From positions 1 to 36,531 of the forward strand of contig NZ_JBMFWL010000019.1 of NCBI RefSeq assembly GCF_049965315.1: 36,531 nt of DNA, in the 5' to 3' direction. Each line of letters begins with the position of its first letter. Positions within the stretch are counted from its first letter, which is position 1. Below the pieces are notes generated by a model. It was not told the origin of the DNA. It saw only the letters and a list, made by a program, of their open reading frames with translations, and made no database searches. Positions 22,574 through 29,629 of this stretch are shown here, in pieces. The position numbers and the translations under genes are program-made. The DNA is from Acidithiobacillus_B sp049965315. GTDB taxonomy: Bacteria; Pseudomonadota; Gammaproteobacteria; Acidithiobacillales; Acidithiobacillaceae.

Positions 22574-24433
22574 CTAGTCCCGCCGTGCCTTGCGCTTGGC
22601 CGGCGCCGCGTTGCTCCCTGCCGCCTTCTTCCTCGGCTTGGTCTCGGCCCGGGGCCCCGCCGACAGGGTTTTGCGCGGCGCATCAGGGGACTTGCGCTCC
22701 TCGTAAGCCCGCTCGATTTTCCGCCGCGGGGGAGGAGCGCCGGCGCCACCATCACTGGCGCTGATCTGCAGGGGGCGGCCGCATACCCAGACCTTTTTCA
22801 GATGCTGGAGCACGTCCGGCGGCATATCGGCGGGCAGCTCCACCGTACTATAGTCCTCATGGATGCTCACCTTGCGGATATTGCGGCTCTCCACCCCCGC
22901 CTCGTTGGCGATGGCCCCGACAATGTTCTTCACCTGCGCCCCATGCACCTCTCCCACCTCCAGGCGGTAGCGCTGCATGGCGGGCCCTTCCGCCCCATCG
23001 CTACGCGCGGGGCGCCGCGCCGCCGCCGGTTCGCGCCGCCGGCCTTCCTCGCTGCGGAAACGGCCGGCTGGCCGATCCGACGCCATGGGCGCCGGCGATT
23101 CGCTGGGCTTCGGCACGAGGGGACGCTCTTTTTGCACGAGGAAGGCCAAGGCTGCGGCGATCTCGCCGAGTCCCACATCATGCTCGCGCTGGTAATCGGC
23201 GATGAGGGTTTCGAAGGGGCTGAGGTCCTCGGCATCCAGCGCCTCGGTGATCTGGTCCTTGAACTGCGCCATGCGCCGATCCGCCACGGCCTCCAAGCTC
23301 GGCAACTGCATGGGGGTGATGACCTGCCCGGTGGCGCGTTCGATGGCGCGCAACAGGTGGCGTTCGCGGGGCGACACGAAGAGAATGGCATCCCCCTTGC
23401 GCCCGGCCCGGCCGGTGCGTCCGATACGATGCACATAGGCCTCCGTATCGTTGGGAATGTCGTAGTTGATGACGTGGCTGATGCGCTCCACATCCAGACC
23501 GCGGGCCGCCACATCGGTGGCAACGACAATATCCAGGGCCCCCGATTTCAGGCGCTCGATGGTCTGTTCGCGCAAGCTCTGGTTGAGATCGCCATTGAGG
23601 GCGGCGCAGGCGTAACCCCGTGCCTCCAGGCGTTCCGCCAACTCCACGGTGGCCGTCTTGGTGCGCACGAAGATGATCCAGGCGTTGCTCTCCTCCACCT
23701 CCAGGATACGGGTCAGGGCATCGAGCTTGTGGACGCCGCTGACCTGCCAGTAACGCTGGTGGATGGCCGACACCGTCGTTGTCGCGCTCTTGATGCGGAT
23801 CTCCACCGGATCCTGCAGATAGGTGCGGGCGATGCGGCGGATGGCGTCGGGCATGGTGGCGGAAAAAAGCGCCACCTGCCGGCCTGAAGGGGTATGCTGA
23901 AGGATGTCCTCCACGGCGTCGATGAAGCCCATGCGCAGCATCTCATCGGCCTCGTCCAGCACCACCGCCCGGAGGGCATCGAGTTGCAGGGTCTTGCGCC
24001 GCAAGTGATCCTGGATGCGGCCCGGCGTACCTACCACCACATGCACGCCCCGCTGCAACTGCTTGAGCTGCAGCCCCATGGACTGCCCGCCGTAAATGGG
24101 CAGGATGTGGAAACCCGGCAGATGCCGGGCATAGGTTTGTATCGCCTCCGCCACCTGAATGGCCAGTTCGCGGGTCGGCGCCAGGACCAGCAATTGCGGT
24201 ATCCGCAAGGAGAGGTCGATGCGGCTCAGGAGGGGCAAGGCAAAGGCCGCCGTTTTGCCGGTGCCGGTCTGCGCCACGCCAATCACGTCGCGCCCGGTCA
24301 GCAAGGGCGGAATACACTGCGCCTGGATCGGCGAAGGCTGCTCATAGCCGATCTCTTCCACGGCGCGGCGGATGGGGTCGGCCAAGGCAAAGTCGGAAAA
24401 ACGGACATCGGGGGCTGGGGATACTTGGGACAT
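22574..24433 (-). CDS. deaD: DEAD-box ATP-dependent RNA helicase with DbpA-type RNA-binding domain (DeaD/CsdA)
   Basis: 619 aa. All helicase motifs are present: Q motif (FALADPI...YEQPSPIQAQ), I AQTGTGKT, Ia PTRELA, Ib TPGR, II DEAD, III SAT, and VI HRIGRTGRAG. Residues ~485-560 form a DbpA/CsdA RNA-binding domain (RLEVGEVHGAQVKNIVGAIANEAG) and the last ~60 residues are a basic, disordered tail. DeaD/CsdA unwinds structured mRNA and helps 50S assembly, mostly in the cold; a cold-shock protein gene lies 6 kb away. The ATG at 24433 matches family length; longer starts are rejected. Confidence 0.93.
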   Translation of the reverse strand: MSQVSPAPDVRFSDFALADPIRRAVEEIGYEQPSPIQAQCIPPLLTGRDVIGVAQTGTGKTAAFALPLLSRIDLSLRIPQLLVLAPTRELAIQVAEAIQTYARHLPGFHILPIYGGQSMGLQLKQLQRGVHVVVGTPGRIQDHLRRKTLQLDALRAVVLDEADEMLRMGFIDAVEDILQHTPSGRQVALFSATMPDAIRRIARTYLQDPVEIRIKSATTTVSAIHQRYWQVSGVHKLDALTRILEVEESNAWIIFVRTKTATVELAERLEARGYACAALNGDLNQSLREQTIERLKSGALDIVVATDVAARGLDVERISHVINYDIPNDTEAYVHRIGRTGRAGRKGDAILFVSPRERHLLRAIERATGQVITPMQLPSLEAVADRRMAQFKDQITEALDAEDLSPFETLIADYQREHDVGLGEIAAALAFLVQKERPLVPKPSESPAPMASDRPAGRFRSEEGRRREPAAARRPARSDGAEGPAMQRYRLEVGEVHGAQVKNIVGAIANEAGVESRNIRKVSIHEDYSTVELPADMPPDVLQHLKKVWVCGRPLQISASDGGAGAPPPRRKIERAYEERKSPDAPRKTLSAGPRAETKPRKKAAGSNAAPAKRKARRD

Positions 24434-24560
24434 AAGGAAACCTGTGCGAGAAAAAAATGTCCGGCGGCTGCCGATATGGCAGAAAATCGGATTCAATGGG
24501 CACTATACGCTATTTGTGAGGATTCTGCAGCGCCTCGGCATTGGCCCGGATCCGGCAGGA

Positions 24561-25130
24561 TCAATCGTGCCAGCCATCGGCTTCGGCCTGCGCGGCGCGG
24601 GGCGGCCATTGCCCCGCCAGGGTGCGGTGGACCGATCGCGTCCAGCGCCGGGCTGCGCCCAGATCCCGGAAAACCAGAAGCATCATCAGGAACAGCGAGA
24701 AGAAAGCCACCACACCCGCCGCAAGCCACAGCAGCGGACTCATGCCAAAAATCAGATTCACCAGGAAAACCCCCAGCGACGGCCCCAGCAAAAAGAGGAA
24801 GATCCAGCGCTGGCGCCCGAGAGACTCACGCAACAGCGCCGACCTCAACACCCTGGGCAGCAGGATCTCCCGGCCCCGCAGACGCATCGCCACCACCTCT
24901 CCGCCATGCTCCAACAGCTCCACCGGCACTCCACCGACCAGGGTCGTCCGGAAACCGCAAGAGAGCAGCAGGGGGACGTCGCCGGCGCTGGTATGGTCGG
25001 GATAAAAAGGGACGGAAACACAGGCTTTCTCCCCTCCATCCGCCGCCAGCACCATGGTCGGGCATTCGCCGGGAGGAAAAGGGCGCGGGGCGCCGAGACG
25101 CCCCGCGATGATGCGCTCAGTGGCTGGCAT
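24561..25130 (-). CDS. Unrecognised membrane protein overlapping cydB
   Basis: 189 aa, not recognised. The N-terminal half is soluble and beta-rich (CVSVPFYPDH, VPLLLSCGFRTTLVGGVPVELL, VVAMRLRGREILLP). Two membrane helices follow at about 108-128 and 132-155 (IFLFLLGPSLGVFLVNLIFG and WLAAGVVAFFSLFLMMLLVF), then a basic cytoplasmic-type tail. The start overlaps the end of cydB by 14 bp, so it is likely translated with cydAB. It is too large for CydX and has no heme-ligand pattern, so a role in bd-oxidase assembly or stability is only a guess from position. Confidence 0.6.
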   Translation of the reverse strand: MPATERIIAGRLGAPRPFPPGECPTMVLAADGGEKACVSVPFYPDHTSAGDVPLLLSCGFRTTLVGGVPVELLEHGGEVVAMRLRGREILLPRVLRSALLRESLGRQRWIFLFLLGPSLGVFLVNLIFGMSPLLWLAAGVVAFFSLFLMMLLVFRDLGAARRWTRSVHRTLAGQWPPRAAQAEADGWHD

Positions 25131-26199
25131 AACCGGCCAGCCTGGTGATGCGCTTGCGGAAGACCCAGATCTGGTAGGCGTTGTACATGATCATGACCGG
25201 CACGAATCCCGTCATGAACAGGGTCAGGATGGCCAGATCGTTGGCGGGGTTGGCACCGGCGCCGATGGTCCAGGTATTGGGGACGATGTACGGAAAATTG
25301 GTCGCCCACATCCCGCCCCACATCAGGACCACGATGGCTCCGCACCACAGGAGGGCGGCAAAGTCGTTCTTGAGCGAATGGTTGCTCATCATCCGGTAGG
25401 CGGAGAAGAGGATGGCCAGCAGCAGCACCAGCCACATCCAGGCATTCTCCCCCGTCCACTTGGCCGCCGCCTGGGGAAGCAGGGTATAGCTCCACAGCAA
25501 CGTGATGACCACCGCGCCCAAGGCCAGATAGGAGAAGATGCTCGCCCAGCGGTGGGCCTTCTGGTAGATGGGATCGGTCTGCTCAAAGCGGGCGCAGAGG
25601 TACAAGGTCCCCGCCAGCCCGCCGGCAATGAGCGCGCCGATGCCCGTCCAGAGGCTGAAGGGCGTCAGAAAGGTCAGGGCATTGCCGGCAAAATGGGGAA
25701 TGGTGTTGGCAAAGGGATCGTTGGCGGCGTTGATTCCCTGGGCATTGGTGGTGCTCATGGGAAAACCCTGCAGGGTGGCCCCCAGGGCCATGCCCGCAAA
25801 GAGCGCCGCCACCAGGCTGCCGAGGCCGAACATGACGCCCCAAAACCGCTTGCTGCTCTTGGCATGGACGTGAAACTCAAAAGCCACCGCCCGGGAGATG
25901 ATGCCCCAGAGGGCAAACATGAGGGGGATCATCAGGTAGTTGAAGGTGGCACCGTAAACCAGGGGAAAGGCGCCAAAGATCACCCCGCCCGCCACCACCA
26001 GCCAGGTTTCGTTGGCGTCCCAGGTGCCGGCCATGGAAGCCATGATCGCGGCCCGGTCGTTTTCATCCCGCATCAGGAGAGAAAACACCCCGGCGCCCAG
26101 GTCGGCCCCATCCAGGATGATGTAAATCACAAAAAAGAGTCCCAGCAGGATCCACCAAAAGGTCCCAAGGGAAGCATGTATGCGGAATATTTGGTCCAT
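25117..26199 (-). CDS. cydB: Cytochrome bd ubiquinol oxidase subunit II
   Basis: 360 aa, about nine membrane helices. Family landmarks are FFVIYIILDGADLGAGVFSLL near the start, DANETWLVVAGG, and the C-terminal FMTGFVPVMIMYNAYQIWVF. It partners CydA in the high-affinity quinol oxidase that reduces oxygen to water, generates proton-motive force without proton pumping, and resists cyanide and nitric oxide. AGGA lies 8 nt before the ATG. The gene is 52 bp downstream of cydA. Confidence 0.95.
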   Translation of the reverse strand: MDQIFRIHASLGTFWWILLGLFFVIYIILDGADLGAGVFSLLMRDENDRAAIMASMAGTWDANETWLVVAGGVIFGAFPLVYGATFNYLMIPLMFALWGIISRAVAFEFHVHAKSSKRFWGVMFGLGSLVAALFAGMALGATLQGFPMSTTNAQGINAANDPFANTIPHFAGNALTFLTPFSLWTGIGALIAGGLAGTLYLCARFEQTDPIYQKAHRWASIFSYLALGAVVITLLWSYTLLPQAAAKWTGENAWMWLVLLLAILFSAYRMMSNHSLKNDFAALLWCGAIVVLMWGGMWATNFPYIVPNTWTIGAGANPANDLAILTLFMTGFVPVMIMYNAYQIWVFRKRITRLAGYASH

Positions 26200-26251
26200 T
26201 ATCTTGTCCTCGAAATAGTGGGGGAGGCCGCAAAGGCCTCTCTCCGGCGAC

Positions 26252-27697
26252 TCAACGCTTATCCATCATGGGCTTGGCAAAAGCGGGCTTGGCCACACCG
26301 CCGCCGGCATGGGCGGCGGCGTCTTCCGCGGAGCCGACCACGGGGCTGTCCATGTCCGGCCCCCGCTTGATCACCCGGGTAAAGAAATACCAGGCGCCGC
26401 TCCAGACCATGAACTCAAAGACGATGTAGCCCAGCAGCCAGACGCTTTCCGCGGACACGCTCATATGGCTGACGCCCTGCCAGGTGCGCATGAGTCCATA
26501 GACCACCCATGGTTGACGCCCTACTTCCCGAGTCCACCATCCGGTCCAGACGGCGAGATAAGGCAAAAAGCCGCTGAATACCAAAAGCCGGAGAAAAACG
26601 GGGTGTTTCTGCAGCTTGCTGGCCGTCATCTGACCACGCAGGCGCAGGGAGTTACCCCAGAGGGCCATGAGGAAGAGGAAGAAGCCGATGGCCACCATGG
26701 CCCGGAAGGCATAGAAAGGTACCCAGACATCGGGGCGATCCTTGGGAGCGAAGTGATCCAGACCCGTAACCGCTCCATTCCAGGTATGCGTCTCCAGCAG
26801 ACTCAGGGCATGGGGAATCTGGATGGAAAATACGTTCTTGCCCGCCGACTCGTCCGGAATGGCGATGAGATTCCAGGCCGTGTTGGGCTTGCCATTAGGC
26901 AAATAGGTATGCCAATGCCCCTCCATTGCGGCCAGCGAGGTCGGCTGATCATGGGCGACTTCCCGTCCCAGCACATCACCAATAAAAATCTGCAAGGGGG
27001 TGATCACGATCAGCGCCAGCAGGGTAGGCTTCAGGAGCTTGGTGAAGAGCTCGGCATGGCGGTTTTTGAGCACAAACCAGGCGCTTACCGCGGCAAAGAA
27101 AAACAGGGACAGTTCCAGGGTGGCCACCCACATATGGGGAAAGCCAATATTGAAATTGGGGTTAAAGATGGCAGTCCACCAATTTTGCACTTGGAATAAT
27201 CCGTCTTTCAGGACCACTCCGGTGGGCGACTGCATCCAGCCGTTGGCCACCAGGATCCACATGGCCGACAGGCTGGAGGACAGGGCAACGTTGAAAGTGG
27301 CAAAAAGATGCATTCCTTTGCCGATTTTGCCCCAGCCAAAGATCATGAGGCCAATGAAACCCGCCTCATACATGAAGGCGGTGATGGTCTCAAAACCCAG
27401 AATATTGCCAAAGAAAGGCCCTACGGCCTGGGAAAATGGTCCATAAAGAATGCCGAAGGCCATTTCCATGGTGACACCCGTGGCCACGCCGGCGCCGAAA
27501 TTGACGATGAAGAGCTTTTCAAAGAAGCGCTGCAAACGGTACCACTTGTCATTGTTCGTGCGTCGCCATGCCACCTCCAGAAAAAAGAGCAGCCACGACA
27601 TGCCAATGGTCACCGGCGTCCACAAAATGTGCATGGAGGTGATGAAAGCGAAATCCAGGCGGCTGAGCAGCACGGGGAGCGTGTTTTCGATAACCAT
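26252..27697 (-). CDS. cydA: Cytochrome bd ubiquinol oxidase subunit I
   Basis: 481 aa. It carries the three hemes: H23 in FITSMHILWTP is the conserved N-terminal heme ligand, with the EMAFGI region, the GWGKIGK segment, and the GWWTREVGRQPW motif near the quinol-binding loop. The Q loop looks short, as in cyanide-insensitive (CioA-type) oxidases. The ATG at 27697 follows GAGGG at 7-8 nt and is preferred over the GTG six codons upstream. The leader region contains a TATAAT box and, farther upstream, three palindromes. In an acidophile with oxygen-poor niches this is the expected high-affinity terminal oxidase. Confidence 0.95.
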   Translation of the reverse strand: MVIENTLPVLLSRLDFAFITSMHILWTPVTIGMSWLLFFLEVAWRRTNNDKWYRLQRFFEKLFIVNFGAGVATGVTMEMAFGILYGPFSQAVGPFFGNILGFETITAFMYEAGFIGLMIFGWGKIGKGMHLFATFNVALSSSLSAMWILVANGWMQSPTGVVLKDGLFQVQNWWTAIFNPNFNIGFPHMWVATLELSLFFFAAVSAWFVLKNRHAELFTKLLKPTLLALIVITPLQIFIGDVLGREVAHDQPTSLAAMEGHWHTYLPNGKPNTAWNLIAIPDESAGKNVFSIQIPHALSLLETHTWNGAVTGLDHFAPKDRPDVWVPFYAFRAMVAIGFFLFLMALWGNSLRLRGQMTASKLQKHPVFLRLLVFSGFLPYLAVWTGWWTREVGRQPWVVYGLMRTWQGVSHMSVSAESVWLLGYIVFEFMVWSGAWYFFTRVIKRGPDMDSPVVGSAEDAAAHAGGGVAKPAFAKPMMDKR

Positions 27698-27792
27698 TCT
27701 TAATCCCTCGTTCACGATGCATTACGGGCGGTAAAATCACCGCGACCGGAACTAGCAGCTTCTGTTCCCGAGAAAAATGGTTATATTTGCAT

Positions 27793-27798
27793 ATTATA
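27793..27798 (-). promoter_or_regulatory. Candidate -10 box of the cydA promoter
   Basis: On the minus strand a perfect TATAAT lies in an A+T-rich patch about 95 bp upstream of cydA. No good -35 element stands at 16-18 bp, which suggests activator dependence. No clear FNR site (TTGAT-N4-ATCAA) is seen. Confidence 0.35.
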
Positions 27799-27845
27799 AA
27801 ATCATGAAGTTATCTTTATATCCCTTCCGCAATAATGCCCTGCCT

Positions 27846-27904
27846 GGTGGATATGCACCGCTTTCGCCGGTGGATATCCACCATGTGGTGTATATCCACC
27901 GGCG
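27846..27904. repeat. Three 14-bp palindromes (GGTGGATATCCACC type) between cydA and its upstream neighbour
   Basis: Copies at 27846-27859 (one mismatch), 27869-27882 (perfect) and 27887-27900 (one mismatch). The last two also form one 18-bp hairpin with a 4-nt loop (27865-27904, 17 of 18 pairs). They lie 150-205 bp upstream of cydA and just behind the 3' end of the leftward MBL-like gene. No T tract follows in either direction, so a tandem operator or a REP-like element is more likely than a simple terminator. Confidence 0.6.
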
Positions 27905-27917
27905 GCGACGGGCCCGC

Positions 27918-28538
27918 TCAGTCGTCAATGACTGCCCGGAGACGTTCTTGAATGGCGGCGGATGCCCCGGGACCGATGGGCGTCACCGCGGGCACGAAGA
28001 TATCGGTGAAGGCATAGTCGTAGCTGATGTCCCGCAAGCCCAGGCTGCCAAAGAGCCGGTTTTCCCAGGAGACATCGTCGTGGTGGGGAACGAGGGTGGG
28101 CCAGGCATCGGCCGCATCGGGCTCCAGGATGGGTCCGAAAAAGACGGCGCCGGGCTTGTTGCGCAAGCGCATGGCGCAACTGCCCGCCGTGCGCCCGGAC
28201 ATGGCGATGAATTCAATGGTCCGCGACAGGCGCAGTTTGCTGTCCAGGGGCACATCCAAAGGAACCCCCAGGGCGGCGCCCTCGGCAGGCTGGGCAATCA
28301 ATCTGCACCCCGCCTCCTGCCAGAGCGCCAGATCCCGCGCCCCCAGGCGGCTCGGCAGGAAAAGCACCCGCAACGGCGCGATGCCGGCCAGCTCCGCTGC
28401 CCGCTCCGGGCTGTACGCCGGAGCATTGACCAGAATACCACCAGCGTCCTTGTCGGCAATGAAGTAGACGGCAGGGCGCTCCTGCCCGCCTTCCACGTGA
28501 TAGATGTCCCGGTCAAAAAAACTGCACAGTTTCCTCAT
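27918..28538 (-). CDS. Metallo-beta-lactamase-fold-like protein lacking the metal ligands
   Basis: 206 aa. The order of blocks follows an MBL-fold hydrolase: a strand-rich start (RPAVYFIADKDAGGILVNAP), then PLRVLFLPSRLGARDLALWQEAG where active enzymes have the HxHxDH metal motif, then EFIAMSGRTAGSCAMRL where they have a PGHTxGS segment, then AVFFGPILEPDAADAW where they have GDxL. The histidines and key aspartate are replaced, so it would be a pseudoenzyme. This is my reading of the pattern, not a proven homology. GGAG lies 6 nt before the ATG. It stands alone between cydA (same strand, 220 bp away) and the divergent ribF. Confidence 0.55.
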   Translation of the reverse strand: MRKLCSFFDRDIYHVEGGQERPAVYFIADKDAGGILVNAPAYSPERAAELAGIAPLRVLFLPSRLGARDLALWQEAGCRLIAQPAEGAALGVPLDVPLDSKLRLSRTIEFIAMSGRTAGSCAMRLRNKPGAVFFGPILEPDAADAWPTLVPHHDDVSWENRLFGSLGLRDISYDYAFTDIFVPAVTPIGPGASAAIQERLRAVIDD

Positions 28539-28645
28539 GCGCCGCTCCCTGCAGCCTGGTCGCCAGGCTCCCAGTATACCGGAAAATAATGGCGCACCCC
28601 CTAGACCCGGACAACTCCCCTCGGTAAAGTGTTCGGGTTTACGCC

Positions 28646-29629
28646 ATGGTCCTTGTTCGCATGCCCGCAGCTTTCGCCATACATCGCAGCCCTCCCGCCG
28701 CTTCGGCGGAGGGGCTGGCGGTGACGATTGGTAATTTTGACGGTGTCCACCGGGGTCATCAGGCCCTGCTCGGCGCCATGGAGGAAAGCGGGCTGCCGCG
28801 GGCGGTGCTGACCTTTGAACCCCTGCCACGGGAGTATTTCCAGGGGCGGGAAGCACCGCCGCGGCTCACCAGCCTGCGCGAAAAGGTCGTTCTGCTCCGC
28901 CGACAGGGCGTGAACCTGGTGCTCTGCCTGCCCTTCCGCAGGGCCCTGGCGCAACTGCCCGCCGCCGACTTCGTGCGCCGCATCCTGGTTCACGGCCTGC
29001 GCACCCGGGCCCTCTATGTGGGCCATGATTTCCGTTTCGGTGCGGGTCGCGCCGGGGATTTTGCGCTGCTGCGGCGCATGGGTCGCGAACTGGGTTTCAC
29101 GGTCCACGAGCAAATCCCCTTTCTGCTGGATGGCCAACGGGTGAGCAGCACCGGGATCCGCGCCTTTTTGCAGGCCGGGGCCATGGACCGGGCCGCAGCG
29201 TGGCTGGGCCGCCCCTACGGCCTTTGCGGCCGGGTGGTCCATGGCGATCATCTGGGCCGCGAACTGGGCTTTCCCACCGCCAACATCCCCCTGCGCCGCC
29301 GCCCGGTGGCCCTGCGCGGCATCTTTGCCGGCGTCCTGCGCGTCGCCGATCGATCCTGGCCCGCCGCCGTGAGCATCGGGATGCGTCCCACGGTGCAGGG
29401 CCGCGAACTGGTGCTGGAGGCCCACGCCCTGGATGCGTCCCCCGATCTCTACGGTCAACGCGCCGAGGTCGAGCTGCACCAAAAACTCCGGGACGAAATC
29501 CAATATCCCGACCTCGACACCCTCAAGGCCGCCATCGCCCAGGATGTCTTGGCCACCCGCGCCTTTTTTGCCGAGCGCCCCCACTCTACGGATGACCATG
29601 GACTACAAAAGCACACTCAACCTGCCTAA
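28646..29629 (+). CDS. ribF: Bifunctional riboflavin kinase / FAD synthetase
   Basis: 327 aa. The N-terminal FMN adenylyltransferase domain has TIGNFDGVHRGHQ and VGHDFRFGAGRAGD, and the ISSTxIR-type signature appears as VSSTGIRAFL. The C-terminal riboflavin kinase domain (~190-310) has GRELGFPTANI. It makes FMN then FAD from riboflavin and ATP. The ATG at 28646 has no clear ribosome site; the ATG at 28661 is an alternative. The 3' end overlaps ileS by ~32 bp, the common ribF-ileS-lspA order. No FMN riboswitch is seen upstream. Confidence 0.93.
   Translation: MVLVRMPAAFAIHRSPPAASAEGLAVTIGNFDGVHRGHQALLGAMEESGLPRAVLTFEPLPREYFQGREAPPRLTSLREKVVLLRRQGVNLVLCLPFRRALAQLPAADFVRRILVHGLRTRALYVGHDFRFGAGRAGDFALLRRMGRELGFTVHEQIPFLLDGQRVSSTGIRAFLQAGAMDRAAAWLGRPYGLCGRVVHGDHLGRELGFPTANIPLRRRPVALRGIFAGVLRVADRSWPAAVSIGMRPTVQGRELVLEAHALDASPDLYGQRAEVELHQKLRDEIQYPDLDTLKAAIAQDVLATRAFFAERPHSTDDHGLQKHTQPA

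Noticed and set aside
28600..28646. FMN riboswitch upstream of ribF
   Set aside because: The conserved RFN blocks are absent and the upstream gap is too short.
28601..29599. Long open frames opposite ribF, ileS, cydA and other high-GC genes
   Set aside because: They are antisense shadows produced by GC-rich codon bias; the sense frames carry the complete family motifs.
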